This document shows, piece after piece, positions 1-6,642 of a stretch of DNA of 64,000 nucleotides. Position numbers and translations under genes: made by a program. Each line of letters starts with the position of its first letter. Position 1 is the first letter of the stretch. The notes below the pieces were generated by a model that had not been told where the DNA came from, did not search any database, and saw only the letters and a list, made by a program, of their open reading frames with translations. The DNA comes from Bin87 sp964502995 (GTDB lineage: Bacteria > Chloroflexota > Dehalococcoidia > Lucifugimonadales > UBA3495), in contig CAZCZB010000001.1 of NCBI GenBank assembly GCA_964502995.1, positions 62,001 through 126,000 on the forward strand. Reading direction: 5' to 3'.

Positions 1-33
1 ATAGTCCGGCCAGTGATTTTCCATCTGATCCAT
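1..33 (-). CDS. N-terminal 11 codons of a phage gene running off the left edge
   Basis: An ATG at 31-33 read leftward gives MDQMENHWPDY and continues out of the window. An AAGGA sequence sits just upstream, beginning within a few bases of the ATG. The start lies in the same leftward gene train as the clamp gene. Too little is visible to name a product. Confidence 0.55.
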   Translation of the reverse strand, partial: MDQMENHWPDY

Positions 34-112
34 GTCCTTGTTCCTCTGACCTGCCTTGTTCAACGCCGGGCGGTCAACCCCGGTCGGACGCCCCGTGTCC
101 GGGGCGTTTCGG
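34..112 (-). promoter_or_regulatory. Degenerate copy of the repeated intergenic RNA element
   Basis: In the transcribed direction this gap holds GAAA, then a CGCCCC/GGGGCG hairpin, then TC and a second GC-rich hairpin, before the start at 33. It resembles the order seen at 1610-1700, 3063-3140, 4112-4195 and 5384-5465, but lacks the invariant GCGGG/CCCGC hairpin next to the ribosome binding site. It is either a diverged copy or an unrelated pair of hairpins. Confidence 0.35.
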
Positions 113-286
113 CTATCCCTCGGCAACCGTTACTTCGATGGCCTTGGGAGCGCCGCCGGGGAACGCGGACTTGCTGATGTACACCGTGCTGACGGCGGCG
201 TTTTCGTCCACTGCGGCGTACCGGTAGGTGCCCTTGGTCTCCTTGTCCTGTTCCATTCGAATGCTGATTGGTGTAATCTTTGCCAT
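113..286 (-). CDS. Small phage protein of unknown function (57 aa)
   Basis: The reading frame MAKITPISIRMEQD to its TAG codes 57 residues and starts behind a strong AAGGAGG spaced 6 bases from the ATG. It is basic at the N-terminus, with a TKGTYRY motif near residue 18 and the tail IEVTVAEG. It follows the sliding-clamp gene with only a hairpin between them and is probably cotranscribed. I recall short proteins beginning MAKxTPIxI with a TKGTxRY motif in other phages, but no function. Replication-associated by position only. Confidence 0.8.
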   Translation of the reverse strand: MAKITPISIRMEQDKETKGTYRYAAVDENAAVSTVYISKSAFPGGAPKAIEVTVAEG

Positions 287-313
287 GGTTCTTCCTCCTT
301 GGCAGGTGAATCT

Positions 314-336
314 GGGGGCCGGACATTCCGGCCCCC
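314..336 (-). terminator. GC hairpin between dnaN and the 57-aa gene
   Basis: GGGGGCCGG and CCGGCCCCC form a 9-bp stem with a 5-base loop immediately after the clamp stop codon. No U-tract follows, so it may attenuate, protect the upstream message end or cause pausing rather than terminate efficiently. Confidence 0.4.
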
Positions 337-343
337 GTGGTGG

Positions 344-1609
344 CTACCACTGGACGTACATGGGCATTACCACGTACTTGAAGGTTTCATCGTCTGGGAG
401 GGTCCAAAGGCCGGGGCTGCTGGGATTGTTTGCCGACAGGACCAACGGCCCCTCAACGACCTTGAGCAATTCGGACACGTACTTCGAGTTGAAGGCGATG
501 CGGCCGAGATTTTCGTCCTCACCATCCAGTCCCATGACTTCGGCGCACTGGGCCTCCCGCTTGGCGTAGCCGACATCCTCGGTCCTGGCCGACACCCGGA
601 TGATTCCCGCCATCGCCGGCCCGTCTTCAGTGCGTTCTTCCTCGGGGATGGCCGTCTGCTCCGTCCAGAAGCGGATGATGTTGCTACCGTCCACCGCGTA
701 CACTGCGGCGCTTTCCACGGCGCCCTTCAAGACTTTGGCGTCGGTCTGCACCTGCCACGTCGGGCTGTCGGGAATCAGGGGCTCATAGTTGGGAAATTCG
801 CTGGCGATCATCTGGGTCAGCACCAGATAGCTGCCGACCTCGAACTGGGCCTTGCTGTTGTCACGGTCGATGTTCAACCGCACCGGGTCTTCGGTGGACT
901 TGAGCAGTTTCTCCATCGCCGTGAAGGTGCGGGCCGGAATCACCACCTGTAGCGGATCCTCCATCGGCTCGGCCTCCGGTGCAATCTCCCCCGTCTGGCA
1001 GGCCGCCTCAATCAGGTTGCCCCGCTGGCAGGCCAACCGGAAACCGTCGGCTGCGGCCAGCTCGTAACCGTTGTCGTCGAGCTTGAGGCAAATGCCAGTC
1101 AACACCGGCCTGGACTCGTCCTTCGCCGCCGCCAGTTGCACCCGCCGGATGTTCCCGGCCAGCTCGTCAGGGTCGAAGAGAACCGCCACGGGTTGGTTGA
1201 ACTCCGTCTCTATCGTCGGCGGGAAGTCCGCAACAGCAACGCCGTTGAACGTGGCCTCGGTGTCGTTGACGCCAGACCGGATGGTCAGAACCAGGTTGCT
1301 GCCGCCGATGCCCGGCTCGGCTTCCTCATCGACGGGGCCGACCTCAAGGTCCAGACGGTCGGAGGCGAGGGTGCGGACGAAATCGTTCAGCATCTTGTGG
1401 CTGACGCAGATCCCGCCCTCATCTTCCACCATCGCTCCGACCCAGGTGCTGAACCCCTTCTCAAGGTCAGTGGTATCCACCCGAAGCATTCCACGGTCGG
1501 TGGTCAGTCTCACCATCTTGCAGACGGGGATGCCATCCCCGCTGGCGGTGAACGGCTTGGCCGCCGCCAGCGCCCTGGTGAAGTTTTCCTGTAACAACGA
1601 GACTCTCAT
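344..1609 (-). CDS. dnaN: DNA polymerase III subunit beta (phage-encoded sliding clamp)
   Basis: This 421-residue protein should form the ring-shaped clamp that tethers DNA polymerase to the template. It begins MRVSLLQENFTRALAAAKPF, has the second-domain segment DESRPVLTGICLKL followed by LAAADGFRLA near residues 160-200, and ends YVVMPMYVQW, close to the usual clamp terminus YVVMPMRI. It is longer than the typical 360-380 residues because of acidic insertions around residues 90-105, 210-220 and 320-335. The ATG at 1609 follows AAAGGAGAAGACC. The upstream gap carries one copy of the repeated structured element and the promoter at 1998-2025. A phage clamp implies either its own polymerase to the left or capture of host Pol III. 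Confidence 0.93.
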   Translation of the reverse strand: MRVSLLQENFTRALAAAKPFTASGDGIPVCKMVRLTTDRGMLRVDTTDLEKGFSTWVGAMVEDEGGICVSHKMLNDFVRTLASDRLDLEVGPVDEEAEPGIGGSNLVLTIRSGVNDTEATFNGVAVADFPPTIETEFNQPVAVLFDPDELAGNIRRVQLAAAKDESRPVLTGICLKLDDNGYELAAADGFRLACQRGNLIEAACQTGEIAPEAEPMEDPLQVVIPARTFTAMEKLLKSTEDPVRLNIDRDNSKAQFEVGSYLVLTQMIASEFPNYEPLIPDSPTWQVQTDAKVLKGAVESAAVYAVDGSNIIRFWTEQTAIPEEERTEDGPAMAGIIRVSARTEDVGYAKREAQCAEVMGLDGEDENLGRIAFNSKYVSELLKVVEGPLVLSANNPSSPGLWTLPDDETFKYVVMPMYVQW

Positions 1610-1700
1610 GGTCTTCTCCTTTGCGGGTAGTGTAGGTATCCCGCGACGGCCCGGAGGCCGGGCCGTTTCGCCGTCGCTACGGCTCGTCAGGCGAGCTGGG
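1610..1700 (-). promoter_or_regulatory. Structured intergenic RNA element, copy A (upstream of dnaN)
   Basis: Read in the gene direction there are four hairpins: GCTCG/CGAGC, GCCGT-AGCG-ACGGC, the linker GAAA, then CGGCCCGG/CCGGGCCG, then TC and GCGGG...CCCGC. The last is followed directly by the AAAGGAG of dnaN. The same order with different stem sequences recurs at 3063-3140, 4112-4195 and 5384-5465. Its position in front of the ribosome binding site suggests control of translation. No known RNA family is claimed. Confidence 0.6.
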
Positions 1701-1703
1701 CGT

Positions 1704-1955
1704 CTAGTTCTCGGTCGTCTTCAAGGTGCCGTCGGCGTTGAGTTCCTCGGCAAAAACGTGGCCAGCGCTGAAAGACTCCCAAGTCCGTGGAACTGTCATC
1801 GGGGGAAGTGGCACGTCGTTATGCAGGGTTGCGGGGCAGTAGCGGCAGATCATGTCAATGGGGTCGCCGTTGCGGTCGCGGGGAGAATCGGGCGCGGCGG
1901 TGAAGGAATGCCGACCCCTTTCCTCAAAGTATTCGCAGATGATGGTGGCGTCCAT
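1704..1955 (-). CDS. Small phage protein of unknown function (83 aa)
   Basis: The start MDATIICEYF at 1955 has AAGGAG 7 bases upstream; the longer frame upstream of it would run through the promoter and was not chosen. The protein has a single CRYC pair near residue 38 and an acidic tail ending LKTTEN. It is the first gene behind the promoter at 1998-2025 and lies upstream of dnaN in the same transcript. Function unknown. Confidence 0.75.
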   Translation of the reverse strand: MDATIICEYFEERGRHSFTAAPDSPRDRNGDPIDMICRYCPATLHNDVPLPPMTVPRTWESFSAGHVFAEELNADGTLKTTEN

Positions 1956-1997
1956 GTTCCTACTCCTTGCCTTGTGAACTAGCGTTCTGATACGATA

Positions 1998-2078
1998 ACG
2001 ATAGCAGGCCGACCGGTGGTGTAAAGGGGTTTGGCGGGGAGTTGCGGAAATTCCTGAAAATGCGAACCTTGGCAATAA
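1998..2078 (-). promoter_or_regulatory. Leftward phage promoter with shared upstream element
   Basis: In the leftward direction TTTACA (2020-2025) and TATCGT (1998-2003) are 16 bases apart. The roughly 50 bases upstream (2026-2078), starting TATTGCCAAGGTTCGCAT, match the same position of the promoter at 6320-6348. It would transcribe the 83-aa gene, dnaN and the genes to the left. The duplicated upstream block is probably a binding site for a phage regulator. Confidence 0.65.
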
Positions 2079-2079
2079 G

Positions 2080-2250
2080 TCACGGACATTGCAGCCGGTT
2101 AACGGGCAGGCGTGGATCGTAGGGGCGACGGCATTGGCAACACATCAGGGAGCCGTCGGGCATTCGGTAACAGGCCAGGCCGTTCCAAGGGTGATTGGCG
2201 CGACAGGCGCACAGCAGGGCAATGCTGGCGGTCTCGTCGGTGATCGTCAT
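2080..2250 (-). CDS. Small cysteine-rich phage protein (56 aa)
   Basis: The frame MTITDETASIALLCACR to QCP codes 56 residues and begins 9 bases after AGGAG. Cysteine pairs CAC and CCQC, with one more Cys between and one near the end, suggest a zinc-binding fold. Its stop abuts the upstream block of the next promoter, so it probably ends the transcript that starts at 6320-6348. Function unknown. Confidence 0.7.
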   Translation of the reverse strand: MTITDETASIALLCACRANHPWNGLACYRMPDGSLMCCQCRRPYDPRLPVNRLQCP

Positions 2251-2285
2251 CTGCGTGCTCTCCTAAATCGGTAGGTCGGAATCCA

Positions 2286-2693
2286 TTAGGCGTCGGCGCA
2301 ACCGAAGCCCGTGCAGCGTGAGGCCATGCGGTCAAAGACATTAGGTTCGCCGCGCTGGTGGCACCCGACCTCGACCTCGTACATTGACCCTCCCCAGTTT
2401 TTGTCCAGAGGGACATGGGTGAGGTAATGGCCCCTCGCGCACAGGTACACAATGTGCTTTTTGTAGTGCCGCGCGATTGCCCTGGCTGGACCCACGGGCC
2501 GGATTTGAGCGTCCTTGTTCGCGCAATCGGCGTTGACCTGCCCATCGTCGCGGTTACCGCAGTCGTCGCACAGGGGCAGCCTGCAACGCGGGCAAAACTT
2601 GTGGCCGTCCATGACCCAATTCCACACGCTGGCGGGAGCCGGGTCAATTGGACGGGTACAGTGTGAGCATTGGTGCATCGCTGCTGTAGTCAT
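2286..2693 (-). CDS. Zinc-ribbon phage protein (135 aa)
   Basis: The protein carries CSHC (residues 8-11), CPRC and CDDC (residues 34-45) and further cysteines near the C-terminus (VGCHQRG, CTGFGC), consistent with two metal sites. It lies between two other small Cys-containing genes in the leftward operon. No enzymatic motif is visible. It may be a nucleic-acid- or protein-binding accessory factor; function unknown. Confidence 0.75.
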   Translation of the reverse strand: MTTAAMHQCSHCTRPIDPAPASVWNWVMDGHKFCPRCRLPLCDDCGNRDDGQVNADCANKDAQIRPVGPARAIARHYKKHIVYLCARGHYLTHVPLDKNWGGSMYEVEVGCHQRGEPNVFDRMASRCTGFGCADA

Positions 2694-2705
2694 GGGTTTC
2701 CTGGT

Positions 2706-3062
2706 CTAGCCAGCGCGTTCGGTCGTGTGGCAGATGGTGCACTCGCGGATACTGTCGCGCCCTACCACGCCATAAACCCAATCGTGGCTGGCGGGGACGC
2801 ACTGGTCTTCGTGGAATAGCGTACCGCCGCCGTCCTCCCTGTTCTCATCCGAGTGCCGCTGGCACAGGCTGTCCAGCCCCACCGACCGGAACGAGCAAAC
2901 CTCGCCCTGCCGGGTTGCGGCGCAACACTGGTCCGCCCACTTGCCCGCGTACTCCACGAAAATCGGGATGACATAGCAGACCCGGTAGCTGAACGGCTCC
3001 CCCTTGTAGCCATTGGCCGTCAATTCGATTGTGACGGGTTCTTTGCTGATCGTGATAATCAT
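2706..3062 (-). CDS. Phage protein of unknown function (118 aa)
   Basis: I chose MIITISKEPVTIEL at 3062 because AAGGAGAGAACC precedes it; the longer frame would run into the structured element. The N-terminal 40 residues look like a beta-rich segment, followed by a Cys/His-rich part with QCCAATRQGEVC, CQRH and a terminal CTICH. That pattern suggests metal binding. It is one of four genes preceded by the repeated RNA element. Confidence 0.75.
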   Translation of the reverse strand: MIITISKEPVTIELTANGYKGEPFSYRVCYVIPIFVEYAGKWADQCCAATRQGEVCSFRSVGLDSLCQRHSDENREDGGGTLFHEDQCVPASHDWVYGVVGRDSIRECTICHTTERAG

Positions 3063-3140
3063 GGTTCTCTCCTTGCGGGTTGGTGTAGGGATCCCGCGAC
3101 CCGCCGGTCCTGACCGGCAGGTTTCGCTGTCGATACAGCT
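3063..3140 (-). promoter_or_regulatory. Structured intergenic RNA element, copy B
   Basis: In the gene direction: GCTGT-ATCG-ACAGC, GAAA, CCTGCCGGT/ACCGGCGGG, TC, GCGGG-(13 nt)-CCCGC, AAGGAG. Compared with copy A the first stem changes a C-G pair to T-A, and the second stem is different in sequence yet still pairs. Those compensatory differences support a conserved fold. Confidence 0.6.
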
Positions 3141-3244
3141 CATCAGGCGGACTGAATTTGGATCGCTCCGTCCCGTATCTGCTCCTGAATGACGGACTTG
3201 GTGCGCTCGAAGTCGTCCTGGGCCGCTTCCAACGAGTCGTGAGA

Positions 3245-3436
3245 CTAGCAGTAGAAGCCCGGGTTGCCGCGGACCTGAACGGTCAATATGAACACCTCCC
3301 GGGACGGCGTAACGCCCTGGAAAATGAGGCCCATCGCGGTGCCGGGCTCAAGGTCGGCGGTGGACGAATGTGTCTCCCAGGTGGCGACGATGCCGTCGTT
3401 GGGATGTCCGTAACGTCTCCAAGTGGTCTCGCTCAT
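3245..3436 (-). CDS. Phage protein, 63 aa to an in-frame amber codon (98 codons if read through)
   Basis: MSETTWRRYGHPNDG begins behind GGAGG and runs to a TAG at 3245-3247. The same frame then continues without interruption for 33 more residues (SHDSLEAAQDDFERTK... to QIQSA) and ends at a TGA at 3143-3145. The continuation is helical and charged, and reads like a genuine C-terminal domain. Either the gene carries a nonsense mutation or the amber is suppressed. TAG is used as an ordinary stop by neighbours such as dnaN. Function unknown. Confidence 0.7.
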   Translation of the reverse strand: MSETTWRRYGHPNDGIVATWETHSSTADLEPGTAMGLIFQGVTPSREVFILTVQVRGNPGFYC

Positions 3437-3448
3437 GCTGGTCCTCCG

Positions 3449-4111
3449 TCAGAACTCCGCGTGTTCGTTGCCCTGGGCGTCGACGTAGGTCGGGAACTCC
3501 GGCAGCTCGCCTCGGGCTTCCTCAGCCCTGAAGGCTGCCAGCGCCTTGTCAGCAACTTCCCGGATTACCGGGTACTTTTCGAGCAACTTCTTCGTCCCGT
3601 TTGCACTCTCGTTCCACCAGATCCCGACCTCGGGATGGTTGTCGTAGAACATGCAGACAGCGGACAGCAATTCCTGCATCATCGGAACCGTCATGACGTC
3701 CATTTCTACCGAGTCGCCGTCAGCGGGGTGCAAATCCTCGTACCTCTCTTCGACGGTTTGGATCGCCGCGACGAAGATCCGTGCCAGGTCCGTCCCGAGG
3801 ATGGCCTGGGACTGGTCGTTCCATTGCAGCAGGGTCGGCCGGCGATCAGCCATGGCCAACGTCTCGAATTCGGCCTCAGTGACTTCGACGAGCACCTGGT
3901 AACGCCTTTCACCGTCCGGCACAGAAACCCAAAGGGATGCTGCGCGGGGAACCGTAACGGACCGGTCGAGGACGGTATGCTCGCCTCCCGTGCCGATAGT
4001 CCAGTCTTCCCAGACATCCTGGGGCACACGGCGCAGTTCAACTTCGTCCAGGCTATCGACCGCGGCAAAGTCGCCGGTCGGCAACACCGCTATCAACTGA
4101 TACTGACCCAT
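3449..4111 (-). CDS. Phage protein of unknown function with conserved C-terminal tail (220 aa)
   Basis: The protein starts MGQYQLIAVLPTGDF behind AAGGAGAGAATA and is acidic, with alternating beta and helical stretches and no recognised motif. Its last residues, ELPEFPTYVDAQGNEHAEF, closely match the end of the unrelated zinc-ribbon protein at 29347-29868 (ELPEFPIYVGWDGQEHGEF). A shared terminal peptide suggests a common partner or a degradation or processing signal; that is inference. One copy of the structured RNA element precedes it. Confidence 0.78.
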   Translation of the reverse strand: MGQYQLIAVLPTGDFAAVDSLDEVELRRVPQDVWEDWTIGTGGEHTVLDRSVTVPRAASLWVSVPDGERRYQVLVEVTEAEFETLAMADRRPTLLQWNDQSQAILGTDLARIFVAAIQTVEERYEDLHPADGDSVEMDVMTVPMMQELLSAVCMFYDNHPEVGIWWNESANGTKKLLEKYPVIREVADKALAAFRAEEARGELPEFPTYVDAQGNEHAEF

Positions 4112-4195
4112 TATTCTCTCCTTGCTGCGGGCAGGTGATTTTGTAGGCTATCCCGCGATCCGCCTGACGGCGGATTTCGGCCCGGCGCCACCGGG
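4112..4195 (-). promoter_or_regulatory. Structured intergenic RNA element, copy C
   Basis: In the gene direction: GGCCCGG-TGGCG-CCGGGCC, GAAA, TCCGCC-GTCA-GGCGGA, TC, GCGGG-(20 nt)-CCCGC, then AGCAAGGAG. The two upstream stems share essentially no sequence with copies A and B, but the order, the GAAA and TC linkers and the final GCGGG/CCCGC stem are kept. Confidence 0.6.
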
Positions 4196-4201
4196 CCATC
4201 G

Positions 4202-4648
4202 TCAGGCAGGGTCATCAACCAGCGAATACCGAGGTTCGCGCCAGGTGTCGTCATCATCGTCGTTCCGGGTTGACCATGGGCAGCGGCGGGGGGCGCACGG
4301 GACAGCGCGTTCGCCTTCCGGCCCATCGCGTCCATCGCCGTCTTCGCGCATCCTCAAATGGTCGTTGCCGCAGGCGTGCCAGACCGTTTCTTCACACTGG
4401 GGCGTCCCGTCGGTGTACCAGCGTTTGATACAACTAACGCCGTTCCTCATGGCGGGGGCGAAAGCGATGTTGAGGTCTTCCACACGGACGGACGCGGACG
4501 GCTGGCTTGGGGCACGGGAGCATTGGCGGCAGCGGTCGCAGGCCAGACAGACGTGCAAGAACCCACCGCAGGCTTTACAGGGACGCTTCCACGGTTCGAA
4601 GCGATGACCTTCGGGGCGGATGCAAGGGAGAAATGGACGCTTGTTCAT
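4202..4648 (-). CDS. Cysteine-rich phage protein (148 aa)
   Basis: The start at 4648 follows AAGGAGG. The N-terminal half has regularly spaced cysteines (CIRPEG, CKACGG, CLACDRCRQC), a likely zinc-binding region. The C-terminal half ends in a run of aspartates (residues 128-133) and a charged tail. No catalytic motif is visible and I cannot name it. Confidence 0.72.
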   Translation of the reverse strand: MNKRPFLPCIRPEGHRFEPWKRPCKACGGFLHVCLACDRCRQCSRAPSQPSASVRVEDLNIAFAPAMRNGVSCIKRWYTDGTPQCEETVWHACGNDHLRMREDGDGRDGPEGERAVPCAPRRCPWSTRNDDDDDTWREPRYSLVDDPA

Positions 4649-4712
4649 GGCGGAACCTCCTTATTCGCGGTTGGTTGGCTTCTCTGCCGGGACAAGACGC
4701 CCCGATTCGTGG

Positions 4713-5003
4713 TCAGGCGGGCTGGCTGCAATTTTGGGTGTTGAACCCGTGTGCCTGTAACGTCGGCGGAATGATCGGGCCGATGTCGCCAAACAGCGTA
4801 TGGGTATCATCAATCGGCGGCGCGTCGGGAAGATCGCATACCTCGCCATTGTCCTCACACCAGGTGCAGTAGTAACGCTCCCAATCCCGGTACTCGGACG
4901 GGCCGAATTGCAGCCGTTCAGCGTGTCCACAGACAGGACACTGCAGCAGTTTCAGCCCGCAGATGGTTTCGATCACGGCTGGCGTTGTGGGGATGGTCGT
5001 CAT
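4713..5003 (-). CDS. Zinc-ribbon phage protein (96 aa)
   Basis: The ATG at 5003 is preceded by AAGGAG at 9 bases. CPVCGH (residues 22-27) and CTWCED (residues 46-51) form a plausible four-cysteine zinc ribbon, followed by an acidic proline-rich tail. Such short ribbons are common in phage early operons, and no specific role can be assigned. Confidence 0.75.
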   Translation of the reverse strand: MTTIPTTPAVIETICGLKLLQCPVCGHAERLQFGPSEYRDWERYYCTWCEDNGEVCDLPDAPPIDDTHTLFGDIGPIIPPTLQAHGFNTQNCSQPA

Positions 5004-5065
5004 GGGTTCGACTCCTTCTTGTATGTGTTGGACAGTATTTTCGGCGCCTTTTATCGCAAGTCGGA

Positions 5066-5383
5066 CTAGCGGCCCTTGCGCAATCGCCCCGACAGTCCCG
5101 CCCGTTTCAAGGCCGCATTGACCCTTCGGCGGTTGAGGGAGAACATCTGGCGGGAGTTGCCGAACGTCCAGTCCACGGCATCGCCCATTTCCACGAAGAA
5201 ATTGTGGGCCTTCCTGCCACAGTCCGCGCAGATTGGTCCGCCCTCGCCGTCGCAATGCACGGCCAGCTGATAGGCATAGTCTCCGGTCAGAATCTCGGCC
5301 GGGTGCCGGGCTTCTCCGCAGGTGTTGCAAGTCGCGGACGAATCCACTTTGCGCAAGCCTTCCAGAATTTCGGCAACGGTCAT
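5066..5383 (-). CDS. Zinc-ribbon phage protein with basic C-terminus (105 aa)
   Basis: CNTCGEARH near residue 19 and CADCGRK near residue 52 look like one zinc site. The last 25 residues (RRRVNAALKRAGL to RKGR) are strongly basic and could contact nucleic acid. The start follows GGGAGAGACAGC. The gene sits directly behind copy D of the structured element. Function unknown. Confidence 0.75.
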   Translation of the reverse strand: MTVAEILEGLRKVDSSATCNTCGEARHPAEILTGDYAYQLAVHCDGEGGPICADCGRKAHNFFVEMGDAVDWTFGNSRQMFSLNRRRVNAALKRAGLSGRLRKGR

Positions 5384-5465
5384 GCTGTCTCTCCCAGCGG
5401 GTAGTGAGTTTGGCTTCCCGCGATCCCCTGGGCCGGGGATTTCGGGCCGGGAGCCACCCGGCCCA
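5384..5465 (-). promoter_or_regulatory. Structured intergenic RNA element, copy D
   Basis: In the gene direction: GGGCCGGG-TGGCT-CCCGGCCC, GAAA, TCCCC-GGCCCA-GGGGA, TC, GCGGG-(15 nt)-CCCGC, then GGGAGA in front of the 5383 start. It matches copy C closely in layout and differs in stem sequence. Confidence 0.6.
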
Positions 5466-5468
5466 TCG

Positions 5469-5753
5469 TCAGGCAGGCTGGCAGTCCAGTTTCACGTAGT
5501 ATCCGAACCGGGATGTGCGCCGCAGCGTCTTCAACTGGTAGCGGACTTCCCGCTCGGTCTTCACCCAGCTGGAGCCGGACTCTAGCCAGGCTTGGGCATC
5601 GTCTCGGTCGATGAACCCGATGGCCAGGCGTAGCCAGCCCCTGCCGTCGTCTATCACGATGCTGTACCCGCCCCGATCCGGCACTATGCGGAAAGGGCAG
5701 CCGAGCGCGACGGGCGTGTCCAGTGATCGTCGGATGATGTCAGTGTCAGTCAT
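5469..5753 (-). CDS. Phage protein of unknown function (94 aa)
   Basis: MTDTDIIRRSLDTPV starts behind AGGAGC. The protein alternates short beta strands (YSIVIDDGRGWLRLAIGF) with a helix (DRDDAQAWLESG), a small alpha/beta fold without recognised motifs. It is in line with the flanking leftward genes. Confidence 0.72.
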   Translation of the reverse strand: MTDTDIIRRSLDTPVALGCPFRIVPDRGGYSIVIDDGRGWLRLAIGFIDRDDAQAWLESGSSWVKTEREVRYQLKTLRRTSRFGYYVKLDCQPA

Positions 5754-5794
5754 TGCGTTGCTCCTGGGGGGTCGTCAGAGCTGGCTCATATGCG

Positions 5795-5995
5795 TCAATC
5801 GTTGCTGCGGGTATGCCCGCATTCGGTACATACCCGCACCACTCTGCTGGGGAACCGGGAGGGCGATACCGCTACCGTTGGCCCGTTGCATTCGCGCCCA
5901 AACTCGGTCGAACCGACCCAGGCTCTGCAACCGTTAGGCTGTATCGCTACCCGTTTCTGCGCGTTCTCGGGGACGCCGGAGTAAATCGTGACCAT
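5795..5995 (-). CDS. Small phage protein (66 aa)
   Basis: I start it at MVTIYSGVPENAQKR (5995), which has AGAGGAG 8 bases upstream. It contains three spaced cysteines and a terminal CTECGHT, suggesting a metal site. No family is recognised. It is the second gene of the transcript from 6320-6348. Confidence 0.65.
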   Translation of the reverse strand: MVTIYSGVPENAQKRVAIQPNGCRAWVGSTEFGRECNGPTVAVSPSRFPSRVVRVCTECGHTRSND

Positions 5996-6052
5996 TGCGT
6001 CAACTCCTCTCGTTGCTCCTGTGGGGGCGTCGTTTCTGTGCAAGCAGGCGGG

Positions 6053-6262
6053 CTAGTAACCACTGGCCTGACGCAGCATCTCTTTGGTCTCCCTGGCATC
6101 GGGCCTGCCAAGCCTGTCCCACTCGGTGATCTCACGGATCAGGTCCTCCGGCCACCACGTGCGTTCTGCGATCTTGGGCGGCACGTTGCCCCCGTTTCGC
6201 ATGATGGCGCGGATGTCCTCCCGTAGTTCGCTGGCGGTGTAGGTGGTCTCTGTGCTGGTCAT
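6053..6262 (-). CDS. Small phage protein, first gene of its transcript (69 aa)
   Basis: MTSTETTYTASELRED starts behind AAGGAGGAACC. It is helical and charged (LREDIRAIMRNGG, PEDLIREITEWDR), with no transmembrane segment or cysteine. It lies about 50 bases downstream of the strong promoter at 6320-6348. Function unknown. Confidence 0.72.
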   Translation of the reverse strand: MTSTETTYTASELREDIRAIMRNGGNVPPKIAERTWWPEDLIREITEWDRLGRPDARETKEMLRQASGY

Positions 6263-6319
6263 TTCGGGTTCCTCCTTCGTGTGACACCGGGCTTTCGTGG
6301 CAACCTTTCTTATACCGAT

Positions 6320-6407
6320 ATTCTAGCAAATCTAGGAGTAAAAGTAAAGGGATTTAGCCGCGAGATTTCGGAATTGCCGAAGATGCGAACCGTGGCAATA
6401 TCGCGGT
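6320..6407 (-). promoter_or_regulatory. Strong leftward phage promoter with shared upstream element
   Basis: TTTACT (6343-6348) and TAGAAT (6320-6325) are 17 bases apart in the leftward direction, close to a sigma-70 consensus. The upstream bases 6350-6407, beginning TATTGCCACGGTTCGCAT, align with 2026-2078 at roughly three quarters of positions. It drives the genes from 6262 leftward to about 2080. Confidence 0.75.
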
Positions 6408-6497
6408 CGGCATCTAGGCCGGACGCCGGCACCCATGGACCGCGCCGAAGGGACTTTCAAAAAAAGGCCGGTCAAGATAGGTAGGAAGCGAGCTATC

Positions 6498-6521
6498 AAA
6501 AAAGGCTGCGTGTGCAGCCTT
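6498..6521 (-). terminator. Rho-independent terminator
   Basis: AAGGCTGC-ACAC-GCAGCCTT is a perfect 8-bp stem followed in the leftward direction by a run of T. It closes the transcript containing the genes at 6643-7441, just before the next promoter at 6320-6348. Confidence 0.85.
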
Positions 6522-6642
6522 GTGACATGGTCTTGGAGCGGCGCCGAACGGCGTTGGCGGCTCCCGAACGCCTCACACGCCAATGGCGACGGTTAGACGT
6601 TTCCGATGCAGGCGGTCAGGGCATGACTATTCCGCGGCGCTG
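6522..6642. other. Non-coding stretch between terminator and the 147-aa gene
   Basis: Together with the promoter and terminator this makes up the gene-free stretch 6263-6642. Here I see one GGAGC/GCTCC hairpin with an internal GGCGC/GCGCC-like pairing near 6540-6575 in the leftward transcript and no plausible reading frame. It is a 3' untranslated region. Confidence 0.5.

Noticed and set aside
5384..5465. Idea that the repeated hairpin element is a CRISPR-like array
   Set aside because: The copies are single, separated by genes, differ in stem sequence and have no regular spacers.
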